The translations under genes and the position numbers were made by a program. From assembly GCF_900109205.1 (NCBI RefSeq), contig NZ_FNZB01000005.1, positions 1 through 64,000 on the forward strand: DNA of 64,000 nucleotides, read 5' to 3'. The notes under the pieces are model-generated. The model saw only the letters and a list, made by a program, of their open reading frames with translations, made no database searches and was not told the origin of the DNA. The stretch comes from Sphingomonas sp. OV641 (GTDB lineage: Bacteria; Pseudomonadota; Alphaproteobacteria; Sphingomonadales; Sphingomonadaceae). Each line of letters begins with the position of its first letter. Positions within the stretch are counted from its first letter, which is position 1. Below, piece after piece: positions 25,091 through 34,013 of the stretch.

Positions 25091-26329
25091 TCATTCCGGA
25101 TCGCCGAGGGCCAGGATATCCGTGAGTGAGGGTGCGGGATCGCGGCGCGGGCGGCGTTCGAACCGGAAGCCCTGCTTTGCGGCATATTTGTGGACGGCGG
25201 CGTAGCCTCGTCCGAGAGCCGCCACGAGATCGGCGAGTGCGACGCCGTTGGCATGGGCGAGCGCCAGCGCACGATGCTCGTCGTCGCTCCAGGGACGGTG
25301 ATAGCCATGGACCAGCCCGAGGAGGTTGGCGCGGGTGAACAGCGACGCCTTGGTGCGGCCCATACAGGCGGCAAGATCGTCCATCGGCACCTTGCCGTAA
25401 TGTTCGCGTAGTGTGGCGAGGTCGGCCTCGGTCCAGACCGGCCCGCCGCGAAAACCGTCGCGATGTGCGTGGGTGCCGCGAAGTCGCAGATGATCGGCGC
25501 GCCAGCGGATCGAGCAGCGGGTGCGGCCTAGCCGGGTCAGCAGCGGGGTGAGACTGGCGCCGTCGCGATAGGCGCGGGCGAGAAGCTCGTCCTCCTCGGG
25601 CGTCCAGGCACGCCCCCAACCCCGGCTCATGCCGGTCACGCGCGCCATCTGGTTGAAGCCGGGCCTCGTGCGCACGGGGAAGCCCTCGTCCGCCATCATG
25701 GCGCGAATGGAAACGTAGCGATGCCCTTCCTCGATCAGGGTCGCTGCGCGGTCGATCTCGGCATCGCTCCACCCGGTCGGATGGTTCGGGTGACGCAGGT
25801 TCAGCGTGCTCGCGCGGGTCCGAAGGCCAAAGAGCGGGCGGCCGATAATGGCGGCGATCATCGCGCCGGGTACGCCCATGGCGTAGCCCGCGCGGAGCTG
25901 AGCATCCTCCCAGGGCGTCCATTCAGGCGGGTTGCCCTCGGTCAGTCCGAGCACTGCCGCGCGCGCGTAGATCGCCGCGCACGACCGGGCGAAGTCCGAG
26001 GCGATAACGGCGGTCGGATCCGTCCCGTAGCGACGGATCAGTTCCTCGCTCTCCATCTCGCCCCATGGCCGGCTGCTGTGCCGGCGAAGCCCCAGGCGGG
26101 CGATGCGGTCGCGCACGCCGTACCGGCCACGCCCGAGCGCGGCGGCTATGTCGTCGGGCGCGGCATCGGCGGCGAACATGGAACGCAGCGTTTCGGTCTC
26201 GGCCGGCGTCCAGGCTTCGCCCCTGAACCGCATTTCGGCAAGGGGGCCGGAGCCGGAGGGCACGAGCCCCGGGCAGGCGACCAGTTCGACAAGGAGGGGG
26301 GCGTCGTTGCCGTCAGGGTGGCCGGTCAT
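25091..26329 (-). CDS. Seven tandem Myb/SANT- or GcrA-like helix-turn-helix repeats
   Basis: 412 aa built almost entirely of one ~50-residue module repeated seven times. Each starts with a tryptophan (Trp40, 89, 137, 187, 242, 299, 347), usually W-(T/S)-x-x-(E/D), and ends with a basic helix and a short GLR/NLR-like turn, as in AWTPEEDELLARAYRDG...CSIRWRADHLRLRG. This resembles SANT/Myb and GcrA modules, which bind DNA. Most bacterial relatives have one or two. The ATG overlaps the stop of the HerA-like ATPase gene (ATGA), pointing to joint action. DNA binding is inferred. Confidence 0.75.
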   Translation of the reverse strand: MTGHPDGNDAPLLVELVACPGLVPSGSGPLAEMRFRGEAWTPAETETLRSMFAADAAPDDIAAALGRGRYGVRDRIARLGLRRHSSRPWGEMESEELIRRYGTDPTAVIASDFARSCAAIYARAAVLGLTEGNPPEWTPWEDAQLRAGYAMGVPGAMIAAIIGRPLFGLRTRASTLNLRHPNHPTGWSDAEIDRAATLIEEGHRYVSIRAMMADEGFPVRTRPGFNQMARVTGMSRGWGRAWTPEEDELLARAYRDGASLTPLLTRLGRTRCSIRWRADHLRLRGTHAHRDGFRGGPVWTEADLATLREHYGKVPMDDLAACMGRTKASLFTRANLLGLVHGYHRPWSDDEHRALALAHANGVALADLVAALGRGYAAVHKYAAKQGFRFERRPRRDPAPSLTDILALGDPE

Positions 26330-27552
26330 GACAGGCCGACCACGGGAACGTCGCTTACGCGCGCGCGAAGCCGCGCATGAAGTCGTGCCATCCGGTCCTC
26401 TCCACGCGGCATGGTGTCGACGGCGGCAAGCGCCGCGAGGATGTCGAGGGCGGCGTCCACGGCGTGCCGGTCGACGGCAAGGTGCCTGGCCAGTTCGCTC
26501 GCCGTGGTGGCGTTGGGCGCGATACGGCGCAGCGCGCCGCAGATCGCGGCGGCGATGGGCGCCGCGTCGTCGAGGAGGAAGGCATCGAGCGCGCGGGTGC
26601 CCCGCAGCGTCAGCGTCGTGTCGCGCGGTGCGGGTGCTTCGGCGAGGGTATCGAGGTCGAGTAGCCGGTGGACCTCGTCTCCGGCGATATCGGCCGCGGC
26701 GCGAAGCGCGGGCGTCCGCCCCAGATGGGTCGTGACCGTCGGATCGATCTTCGCGAGCACCGGGGTCGCGGCGAGCGCTGGCCCGAAGGCGAAGAACTCG
26801 CCCGGTTCAAGGGTGCGAAGCCGGTCGGCCTCGCGCGCGGAGAAGCCGAGGATGTCGGCCGCACGCGCGATATCGCGGTCGAACACGTTGATCCCGATCA
26901 GGACGTTCTGGAGTTCGGAGATGACCGAGGCGGACAGCTTGGCGAGCCGCTGGGTGGCGATGACCGGCGCGATCCCGCGCTTGCGGCCTCTCGAGCACAG
27001 GTCGGTGAGCGTCGCGACGCCGAGGCGGCGGGTCTCGGCATCGCGTGCCGAGCCCGCGATATGTGGGGCGAGCAGATGTCCCTCGTCGATGGCGACCAGC
27101 ACGGTATGGTCCCAGTCCTCGCGCGGTGCGCCGATCAGGCCGGCGAAGAAGGCCGACGCCTTGACGATGCGCTGTTCGGGATCGAGGTCGGTGAGGTCGA
27201 GGTGAAGTGCTAGCCGATGCCGGCGGGCGCGCAGCGCCGCGGCGGTAAGGCCATCGGCAGCGATCCCCGCCGCTTTCAGCGTGGTCGCGCCGATATGCCC
27301 GGCCAAATTGTCGAACTCGCCTTCGGGATCGACGATGATCGTCTGCACATAGTCGAACGCCTCCTCGACGATGCGGCGCATGGTCCGGCTCTTGCCTGCA
27401 CCCGAGCCGCCCTGGAGCAGCAGGCGTCCGGCCAGCAGCCGGTCGAGGTCGAGCTCGAGCGCGCCGGTCGCGTGGCGGCCGATCGGAACACGGGTGGCAT
27501 CGCGGGTATCGATCGGCGGATCGGTCACAGGGGTCTGGAGAGTATCGAGCAT
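26326..27552 (-). CDS. HerA-like hexameric DNA translocase ATPase
   Basis: 408 aa. Walker A GGSGAGKS at residues 48-55, Walker B VLVAIDEGHLLAP near 165-178, then a sensor/arginine-finger region (APVIATQRLAKLSASVISE) and NVLIGINVFDRDIARA, all in the HerA/FtsK superfamily order. HerA proteins pump DNA in end resection with NurA and in several defence systems. No NurA, Sir2 or nuclease gene adjoins here; the coupled partner is the seven-repeat protein. The C-terminal ~130 residues look like a winged-helix region. AAAGGAGG precedes the ATG. Confidence 0.85.
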   Translation of the reverse strand: MLDTLQTPVTDPPIDTRDATRVPIGRHATGALELDLDRLLAGRLLLQGGSGAGKSRTMRRIVEEAFDYVQTIIVDPEGEFDNLAGHIGATTLKAAGIAADGLTAAALRARRHRLALHLDLTDLDPEQRIVKASAFFAGLIGAPREDWDHTVLVAIDEGHLLAPHIAGSARDAETRRLGVATLTDLCSRGRKRGIAPVIATQRLAKLSASVISELQNVLIGINVFDRDIARAADILGFSAREADRLRTLEPGEFFAFGPALAATPVLAKIDPTVTTHLGRTPALRAAADIAGDEVHRLLDLDTLAEAPAPRDTTLTLRGTRALDAFLLDDAAPIAAAICGALRRIAPNATTASELARHLAVDRHAVDAALDILAALAAVDTMPRGEDRMARLHARLRARVSDVPVVGLS

Positions 27553-27573
27553 CGTCGCCTCCTTTCGGGCGGG

Positions 27574-28092
27574 TCAGCGAGGATCGCGCGCATAGGCCGC
27601 GAGGCGGTTGCGGGCCTCGGCGAGCTGTTCGATGCCGCGCGCGAGGAAGAGCGCCTGCGAGCTGTCCGGCGTGACGGCATCGAGGCGCGCTTCCAGGGCG
27701 CGCAGGCGATGGTCGATGGCGTCGGCGACCGCGAGGATGTCGTCGAGCCTGAGCACCACGGCGGCCTCATCGGCGCGCAGGAGGTGACGCCTGCCGGCGA
27801 ACGACAGATACTGCGGTTCGACCGCCAGGCGGTGTACCAGTGCGGTCTCGACCGCGTCGGTGATCTGCGTGGCGTCATGGACGATCTCGCCGAGCAGCAC
27901 CTGGCGCGTCATCGCGGGCAGATGGCGCAGGGCACCGGTCTCGCGCGTGACCGCGATCGGATCAATCGAGGCGAGCCCGACGACGCCCTCGGCGAGGATG
28001 ACGACGACATCGCCCTCACGGAGCCCGGAACGCTCCTCGATGCAGGCGTCGAACGCATGGGCGCTGGTGTCGAAATAGTGGACGCGGTGCAT
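27574..28092 (-). CDS. Hypothetical helical protein (172 aa)
   Basis: No family recognised. The N-terminal part is alpha/beta (HRVHYFDTSAHAFDAC) and the last 80 residues are a long helix with heptads (VADAIDHRLRALEARLDAV). It ends 21 bases before the HerA-like gene starts, so it is probably in the same operon and could be a third component. Confidence 0.6.
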   Translation of the reverse strand: MHRVHYFDTSAHAFDACIEERSGLREGDVVVILAEGVVGLASIDPIAVTRETGALRHLPAMTRQVLLGEIVHDATQITDAVETALVHRLAVEPQYLSFAGRRHLLRADEAAVVLRLDDILAVADAIDHRLRALEARLDAVTPDSSQALFLARGIEQLAEARNRLAAYARDPR

Positions 28093-28139
28093 GACCGATC
28101 CTTTCGTTTTCGAGGGTGGGAACGGGGGCGCGGCGCGGG

Positions 28140-28424
28140 TCAGTCGTAGCGGGGACGTCGTGCCGGGAAGCGCTCGGGCGGCAGGCCGGTGAAGGTGTAC
28201 GCACGGTAGCGTCCACCCGCGTAGAGGACCGACGACACGTCCGGCCGGTTGCGCTGGAGGCGCTCGAGGAGCCGGTTGGCGCGGCGCTGCGTCCGAAGCG
28301 CGGTCGCATCGTCGAAGTGGAGCGCGATCGCGCGCACGAACGTGCCGCTGTCGTACCACCACCCGCCCTCTTCAGGCCCTCCGTACTCGCGGTCGATCTC
28401 GTAGAAGGCGAGGATGCTGCGCAT
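28140..28424 (-). CDS. Hypothetical protein (94 aa)
   Basis: No family recognised. Short alpha/beta protein beginning MRSILAFYEIDREYGGPEEG and ending in a basic RRPRYD tail. A purine tract at 28464-28494 lies 40-70 bases upstream. Short spacing to neighbours suggests operon membership. Confidence 0.6.
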   Translation of the reverse strand: MRSILAFYEIDREYGGPEEGGWWYDSGTFVRAIALHFDDATALRTQRRANRLLERLQRNRPDVSSVLYAGGRYRAYTFTGLPPERFPARRPRYD

Positions 28425-28513
28425 GGGTCGTGCTTTCGGTTCGATGCGCACGGTCCAATCCGTCCGCTCTCCCCTGCCCTCCCCCTCCGCTCCCGGTCGG
28501 CAGGGGAGGCCCT

Positions 28514-29053
28514 TCACCGACGGCGTCGAGCGGCCTCGGCGGTCAGCGTGTCGATCAGGTCCTCGCGGTCCGAGCGGATCTCGCTGCCGGGAGCGGTGAT
28601 GACGGCCGCTGCGCGGTTCAGCAGGTCGGCGAGGTCGCGGTCCTTCATCGGCAGGCGATCAGGCGCGAGCGGCGCGGGCTCTTCTTCGGCCTCGTCCATG
28701 AGCAAGACCAGTATCGAGGGTTTCTCGTCCTCGGCGAGCCGGCGGCTGTCGATGATGTGCCGCCCGCCGCGCGTGATCGCAAAGGCGTTGAAGGTGGGTG
28801 ATACCCCGTTATCGGCATTGGGGATCGTGGTGCCGTGATCGTGGAACTGGATGTCGCAGAACCGTGCCGGGCCGTTGTAGCTCTTGCCCATGAAACAGAA
28901 GGTGACGCGGCGTCCCTCACTGGTCTTCGCCGTGATCGTGAACGCGCCATCGGGCACGTCCACGCAGCGGTGCGGCACGTCATTGTAACCGGCGAAGCCG
29001 AGCGAGACGGCATCGGCGCGGGTCATGACGGGCAGGTCGGTGATGTCGGGCAT
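28514..29053 (-). CDS. Hypothetical protein (179 aa)
   Basis: No family recognised. Residues 20-110 look beta-rich (VTFCFMGKSYNGPARFCDI, ITRGGRHIIDSRRLAED), followed by an acidic helical tail. No membrane segment or catalytic motif was seen. Member of the long leftward series of unknown plasmid genes. Confidence 0.65.
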   Translation of the reverse strand: MPDITDLPVMTRADAVSLGFAGYNDVPHRCVDVPDGAFTITAKTSEGRRVTFCFMGKSYNGPARFCDIQFHDHGTTIPNADNGVSPTFNAFAITRGGRHIIDSRRLAEDEKPSILVLLMDEAEEEPAPLAPDRLPMKDRDLADLLNRAAAVITAPGSEIRSDREDLIDTLTAEAARRRR

Positions 29054-29124
29054 GGGGTATCGCTCCTCGTAACGGGCATCGTGGGGCTGGTGGTGGGGGC
29101 GGGCCGCAACCGCGGCCGCCAGGC

Positions 29125-30417
29125 TCAGACGGCGCGCGCCGCGGCCATGATCGGGGTCGCCGCGGCGAAGGTACGTAGCGCCGTCGCCATGGCAGGCCGC
29201 AGCCTCGCCTTGCTCGACACGATGATCTCAGGCGTCAGCGGCGTGCCGTCGGCAGCGGCATAGCCGGTGGCAAGGCCGGATCGCGTCTCGACACGGACCA
29301 TGTGGCCGCGCCCGGGGGCGGGTCCGACATGGCGCGCGGTGAACTCGCCGAGGCTGCCGTAGAAGGCGGCGATGACCTTCCCCCAGCGGATATGGCCCTG
29401 CGCCATCGTCACGCCGTCCGCGAGGCCGCGATCGAGCCAGGTGCGCAGGTGGGTGCGTTGCTGGAGCCGCGAGTTGCGGGTGCGCTCCATCGTGCGGGCG
29501 AGCGGCAGGACGGGCGCGATGGCGTCGAGCAGGTCGAGGTCGTGGCCCTGCAGCGTGACCAGTATGTCGTCGAACTCGGCATAAGCGAGGAGGTGCCCGA
29601 GCTGGCGGGCGGCCTCGCCGGGATCGGCAAGGTGTCGGGCGGGCACATCGGACCGATCCGGGTCATCTGCCGAGACGAACCCGGCGGGAGTCAACACGAT
29701 AACCGTCGCGGCCCTGGCACCGGGGCGGGCGCGAAGCAGGCCGAGGAAGTCCCATGCCGGATCACCGCCGATGTCGCCGGCCGACAGGATCGCGAGCCGG
29801 CGCGACCAGCGCGCCGGACGCGGCGCGTCGCCGGGCTTCGGCCAGCTCCCCGGCAGCGGCCTGCCGGCAAGCGTGACCGATGGTGCGGGCGGCAGGTTGT
29901 CGCGGCGCATGTCGGCAGCCAGCGTGCGGCGGGCGGCATCGAACAGGTCGGTGCGGTCGCCCCCGCCCGCGGTGAAGCCTAGATCATAGGCGCCACGCTT
30001 TTCTTCCAGCGAGGCGCGACACGGGATGCCGTCCGGGTAACGGTGCGGCCACCCGACATGCGCGGCATACCAGCCATCGGCGTAGCGGTTGGCGAGGTCC
30101 CAGCTGTAGCCATGATCGTCGCGGCCGCGCAGGACCGCGATGTCGCGGTCGCTGCCCTTACCGTCACGGACCTGTCGATCGGTGAAGGCGAAGTTGGTCG
30201 CTTCCTGTCGCGCCGCGCCTTCGGCGGCGATGGCATCGTTGATCGGGCGCATCGCGGCGATGCGCTCGCGGCCTCGCGCCTGACGCTCGGCGAGCGGCGC
30301 GTCGGGCGCGAGGTCGGGGAAGTCATGCCATGCGCGCGCGATGGCGGCGGCATGCGCGGGGTCACGACCATGCGCGATCCAGTGATCGGCGCAGGCCGGA
30401 TCGAAGGGCGATGCCAT
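29125..30417 (-). CDS. Hypothetical protein (430 aa)
   Basis: No family recognised. The N-terminal 130 residues are rich in Asp/Arg/Ala with DRQVRDGKGSDRDIAVLRGRD. The middle contains a Rossmann-like stretch (RLAILSAGDIGGDPAWDFL, ATVIVLTPAGFV). The C-terminal part is helical. The stop of the next upstream gene lies 7 bases before its ATG, so the two are coupled. Confidence 0.7.
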   Translation of the reverse strand: MASPFDPACADHWIAHGRDPAHAAAIARAWHDFPDLAPDAPLAERQARGRERIAAMRPINDAIAAEGAARQEATNFAFTDRQVRDGKGSDRDIAVLRGRDDHGYSWDLANRYADGWYAAHVGWPHRYPDGIPCRASLEEKRGAYDLGFTAGGGDRTDLFDAARRTLAADMRRDNLPPAPSVTLAGRPLPGSWPKPGDAPRPARWSRRLAILSAGDIGGDPAWDFLGLLRARPGARAATVIVLTPAGFVSADDPDRSDVPARHLADPGEAARQLGHLLAYAEFDDILVTLQGHDLDLLDAIAPVLPLARTMERTRNSRLQQRTHLRTWLDRGLADGVTMAQGHIRWGKVIAAFYGSLGEFTARHVGPAPGRGHMVRVETRSGLATGYAAADGTPLTPEIIVSSKARLRPAMATALRTFAAATPIMAAARAV

Positions 30418-30423
30418 CGTCGG

Positions 30424-31122
30424 TCAGCCGTGGCGCGGCGCGGGCAGCGCCAGCCACGCCGCATCCTCGAACGGCAGCGGGTTCACCCCGGCGGCCTCGT
30501 CGCCGCGAAAGACCGTGGCGCTCGATAGCGCGCCCAATCCGTCGGTGTTGTTCCAGTAGGCGATGTCGTCTTCGGGGCTGCGCACCGCGAGAACATAGCC
30601 GTCATGGCCTTCCCCGGGGTCTTCAGCGCGCAGCAGCGCGCGGGTGAGGATCCCGGTGGTCGAGTGCCAGTCGATGCCGTCGGCGGTGATGACGACCGCG
30701 CCGCCTCCGAATTCTCCGGCGCGCAGCCGGTCGCAGTCGCTCGACCAGGTGAAGCCGCAGGGGAGCGCGGAAGGACACGCGATGCGGATCAGCTTCGCGA
30801 CGGGCTCGACGCCGAACTGGTCGCCGTGGAAGAACGCCATGACCTTGCCGTTCTCGTCCGGCGCGTCGAGACCGATCCGGCAATCGAGATAGGGGAAGCT
30901 CCAGTCGTCGAACAGGTCGAGGAAGCTCTCGAACCGGCTCGCCCCCCTGGGCGGGAACAGGGCGTGGAAGGCGGTGCCGAGGCTGTCATAGCCGAGCGCC
31001 AGGTCCTCGTCGGCGCCGTTGGTGTCGAGAATGTCGACCGCGCGTTCGGCGAGCCGCAGCATCGCGGCCTCTTCGGCGGTGACCAGCAGGTGGAAGGCAG
31101 CCTTGGTGTAGCTGTTGGCCAT
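30424..31122 (-). CDS. Hypothetical protein (232 aa)
   Basis: No family recognised. Begins MANSYTKAAFHLLVTAEEAAML and contains an aromatic, acidic core (FESFLDLFDDWSFPYLDCRI; STTGILTRALLRAEDPGEG; ISYWN-like IAYWNNTDGLG). It looks like a soluble globular protein of plasmid type. GGAGCAATTCCC precedes the ATG. Confidence 0.65.
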   Translation of the reverse strand: MANSYTKAAFHLLVTAEEAAMLRLAERAVDILDTNGADEDLALGYDSLGTAFHALFPPRGASRFESFLDLFDDWSFPYLDCRIGLDAPDENGKVMAFFHGDQFGVEPVAKLIRIACPSALPCGFTWSSDCDRLRAGEFGGGAVVITADGIDWHSTTGILTRALLRAEDPGEGHDGYVLAVRSPEDDIAYWNNTDGLGALSSATVFRGDEAAGVNPLPFEDAAWLALPAPRHG

Positions 31123-31173
31123 GGGAATTGCTCCGTTCCGGATGAATCGGGGGTAAAGCCGCCTGGGGCAGGG

Positions 31174-31677
31174 TCAGGCGAGCGCGGCGATGCGCGCGCG
31201 GGCGGTCGCGGCCTCGACCGGGAAGGCGGCGACAAGATTCGTGTGCAGGACCGCGAAGCCGGGAATCGGAAAGGTGCCGTCGGCCGCGGGCCGGGTAGTC
31301 ATCAGCGCGGCGATGACGGTTTCGGCGGGATCGGCGTGCTCGACGACGGGCGCTGCGCCGTCATAGCGGACCGGCGCGCGGAAACCCGCCTCGATCCAGG
31401 TGGCGAGACCTTCCTCGACCGCTTCGGCATAGTCGGCGACCGTCGCATCGTCCTCGGACATGACCCGCAAGCCGAGCGTGCGGTAGCATCCGAAGTCGTG
31501 CGGGTTGGGAATGACCTTGAAGCGGCATCCTTCGGGGGGCGGACCGTGGCGGGCGATCAGGGCGCAGCGCCAGGCCTCGATCTCGAGGATGTTCAGCGTG
31601 TCGAAGTCGGGCGAGCGGCCGAGCTGGGCGCAATCCTCTTCGGGGGGGCCTGCGCCGAGGTCGATGGTGTAGGGCAT
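31174..31677 (-). CDS. Hypothetical protein (167 aa)
   Basis: No family recognised. An acidic alpha/beta protein with conserved-looking PNPHDFGCYRTLGLRV and a C-terminal helix. CGGAGAACCC precedes the ATG, and a purine tract (31712-31732) lies 35-55 bases upstream. Confidence 0.6.
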   Translation of the reverse strand: MPYTIDLGAGPPEEDCAQLGRSPDFDTLNILEIEAWRCALIARHGPPPEGCRFKVIPNPHDFGCYRTLGLRVMSEDDATVADYAEAVEEGLATWIEAGFRAPVRYDGAAPVVEHADPAETVIAALMTTRPAADGTFPIPGFAVLHTNLVAAFPVEAATARARIAALA

Positions 31678-31746
31678 TTGGGTTCTCCGTCGATCCTGAC
31701 TGGATCGACACGCCCTCTCCCGCTCCCCTTCCGATTCCGCGGGCGC

Positions 31747-32058
31747 TCAGTGTCCCATCAGCCGCTTCGCGGCGATCTGCGCCTCGCCGTCCGACTGTCC
31801 CAGTGTCTTCAGCCGGTCGGTCTCGAGGTGGATGGCGAGGTCGTGCGGAAGGTCGGCCCATCGCGACGCGATCGTCACCGCCTCGCGTGCGCTGCGAAGC
31901 TCACCGATCGCGGTGCCGTGCCATGCGACGGTCTCCTCCTCGCCCGCGAGATGGGGATGCGGGCGGAGCACATGGACGAAGAAGGTCTGCAAGGGCCTGT
32001 CCCATCCGATGGCGACGGTGGACGCGCCGTCGAGGCCGGGAAACTGGTGGCAGCTCAT
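31747..32058 (-). CDS. Hypothetical protein (103 aa)
   Basis: No family recognised. A small beta-plus-alpha protein: TVAIGWDRPLQTFFVHVLRP followed by two helices. GGGAGAATGCCCC lies directly before the ATG. Spaced 15 bases from the preceding gene. Confidence 0.6.
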   Translation of the reverse strand: MSCHQFPGLDGASTVAIGWDRPLQTFFVHVLRPHPHLAGEEETVAWHGTAIGELRSAREAVTIASRWADLPHDLAIHLETDRLKTLGQSDGEAQIAAKRLMGH

Positions 32059-32073
32059 GGGGCATTCTCCCGG

Positions 32074-32370
32074 TCAGGCGGCAAGCGTGTTCCATTCAGC
32101 GTGCCACGGGCGCGGCCTCGGCTCAAAGCGCAGGACGCCGACCACCTGCGTATGGCCGTCGCCGGCGCGCTCTTCGAGCCAGTCGCGGTGGAGGATCGCA
32201 TCGGCGAGGTCGCCGGCAAGCAATTCGTCGAGCATCGCGGACTGGCGCGCGGTGTCGTCGGACAACGCGTGCCAGTCGAGCGCGTCGAGGAAGTCCTCGC
32301 GCCTGGCGATGTAGCGCGTCAGCCGGGCGACCTCGGCCCGCGCGGCGATGATGGCGGGATCGATGTGCAT
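32074..32370 (-). CDS. Hypothetical helical protein (98 aa)
   Basis: No family recognised. Mostly helical and acidic until a basic, tryptophan-containing tail (RFEPRPRPWHAEWNTLAA). A GGGAGAGCGG tract lies immediately upstream of the start, the closest placement of that tract in the window. Confidence 0.6.
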   Translation of the reverse strand: MHIDPAIIAARAEVARLTRYIARREDFLDALDWHALSDDTARQSAMLDELLAGDLADAILHRDWLEERAGDGHTQVVGVLRFEPRPRPWHAEWNTLAA

Positions 32371-32383
32371 GTCCGCTCTCCCG

Positions 32384-33025
32384 TCAGGCGCTGAGCAGTA
32401 CCGGCAGCGCGGGCAGCGTGGCCAGATCCAGATCGCGGCGGATGCGGGCGGCGAGCCGGTCGGGGGCGATCACCTCGCGCATCGGGGCATAATGGTTGCG
32501 CGGTCCGGCGGGATCGCGGGTCGTGCCCGCGCGGCGGTAGAGCAGTTCGCGTCCCTCGCGCAGCCGCCCGATCGTCAGTTCGAGATGGATCGCACGGGTG
32601 TGCAGCACGATCTCGCCCGCCATCGATACCTCGCCGGGCAGCGAATGGAGGTCGTAGCTCTGGTCGGGCATATCGAGCGCGGCGGCGAGCCGGCGCAGCG
32701 CCTTGCGCCCGTCGATGTGGAAACGCTCCTTGGCGACCGCGTCATAGGCGACGCCGCGCACGGCGAGCGCGACCAGCGGCGGAAAACGACGGAGCGTCGC
32801 AATGCGGTCGGTGCAAGTGCCGCGCAGCACCGTGTCGTCAGGGCGGGTAGCGCAGATACTGGCCAGGTGACGGGCGAGCAGCACGATCGCGGGATCGCTG
32901 TTCGCGTCGAGCCCGGCGTGCCGGCAATCCTCGATCGCCTTCTCGATCGCGTGGATCGTGGTCGGGATGGTGGTCAGCGCGCTGGGGTCGAGCGCCTGCT
33001 GATGGCGGAATGCGACGTCGAACAT
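32384..33025 (-). CDS. Hypothetical protein (213 aa)
   Basis: No family recognised. Helical protein with an internal alpha/beta section (HSLPGEVSMAGEIVLHTRAI). CGGAGACGCCCCC precedes the ATG and a purine tract (33061-33088) lies 35-65 bases upstream. Member of the leftward unknown-gene series. Confidence 0.65.
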   Translation of the reverse strand: MFDVAFRHQQALDPSALTTIPTTIHAIEKAIEDCRHAGLDANSDPAIVLLARHLASICATRPDDTVLRGTCTDRIATLRRFPPLVALAVRGVAYDAVAKERFHIDGRKALRRLAAALDMPDQSYDLHSLPGEVSMAGEIVLHTRAIHLELTIGRLREGRELLYRRAGTTRDPAGPRNHYAPMREVIAPDRLAARIRRDLDLATLPALPVLLSA

Positions 33026-33107
33026 GGGGGCGTCTCCGGGTCAGAGCGCAACCTTCGCGCTCGCCCTCCCTCGCCCGCTCCTCTCCCAGTGCCCCGGCTG
33101 TTCGGCG

Positions 33108-33407
33108 TCAGCCGAAGGCGCGCATGAGGCTCATCATGCCGCCAAGGGCCGCGATCAGCACGACCTGGCTGCCGATCAGCCAACGGATCGTGTCGTTCTT
33201 GGCGGACGCGATCTCGGTTCGGACTTTCGCGATCTCGGTATTCACCGTCGCGATTTCGGCTTTCAAATAGTCCTTGGTGACCAGGTCCTCGCGCGAGGTC
33301 ACCATGGTATCGCCGAGAATGGTCGCGATCGCGTCGGCGAGCGGCTTGGCCGCACCGGCGGTTTCGAGTTCGCGGGAAGCGCGGATGCTGTTGAACATGG
33401 TCGCCAT
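33108..33407 (-). CDS. Coiled-coil protein with C-terminal membrane anchor
   Basis: 99 aa. The segment KDYLKAEIATVNTEIAKVRT gives a regular coiled coil that runs into one membrane helix (WLIGSQVVLIAALGGMMSLM). The layout resembles DUF1640-type proteins and the protein at 17526-17834. Likely a short membrane-tethered trimer or dimer; function unknown. Confidence 0.65.
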   Translation of the reverse strand: MATMFNSIRASRELETAGAAKPLADAIATILGDTMVTSREDLVTKDYLKAEIATVNTEIAKVRTEIASAKNDTIRWLIGSQVVLIAALGGMMSLMRAFG

Positions 33408-33466
33408 CGTCGTCGATCTTTCTATCATATGGGTGAACGGCCGGGAACGCGCAAAGTGGCACCGGC

Positions 33467-33949
33467 TCAGGCCGCGGCAGGGATCCATTGCTCCACGTCG
33501 TCGCCCTCGCGCAGGCACGACTGGCAGGAGGTGGAATCGTAGGTGGAAGCGAGCGACCACGCTTGCGCCTCGCGGTCCCAGACCGCCGCGGCATCCTTTA
33601 CGAGGTCGTCGCTGCCGCAGATATCGCAGACCGGCGTCACATGCGCCGTGCCGTGCGGACGCAGCGCCTCGGCACCGCACACCGACCAGTCGCCGTAGAG
33701 CGTGCCGCCATGCGGCAGGCAGTCGCCGTCGAGCGGGATGGCGTGCTCGCCGTAGCCGTCGTGGAAATGGATTTCCGTATTCGGGAAAAACCTTTCCATG
33801 ACCTCGCGCGCGCCGCGCAGTTTCACGTCGCCGCCATAGGTGGTGTGGACGTAGGAGAGCGGCCCGATCGCCGGACACTCGCGGCCCCAGGCATCCATGT
33901 CCTGGTCGAACCGGTCGCGGCCGTGAAAGAGGTAGAGGTAGACGCTCAT
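33467..33949 (-). CDS. Hypothetical zinc-ribbon protein (160 aa)
   Basis: No family name recognised. Residues ~105-150 carry CDICGS and, 30 residues later, CQSC, a classic zinc-ribbon arrangement. The N-terminal part (MSVYLYLFHGRDRFDQDMDAWG) is alpha/beta. Possibly nucleic-acid or protein binding. Confidence 0.65.
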   Translation of the reverse strand: MSVYLYLFHGRDRFDQDMDAWGRECPAIGPLSYVHTTYGGDVKLRGAREVMERFFPNTEIHFHDGYGEHAIPLDGDCLPHGGTLYGDWSVCGAEALRPHGTAHVTPVCDICGSDDLVKDAAAVWDREAQAWSLASTYDSTSCQSCLREGDDVEQWIPAAA

Positions 33950-34013
33950 CGTGTCGGTCCTCTGGATGGAAGGGACGTGGAAGGCTTGGCCGCACCCGCG
34001 TCAGGGGCAGCGC

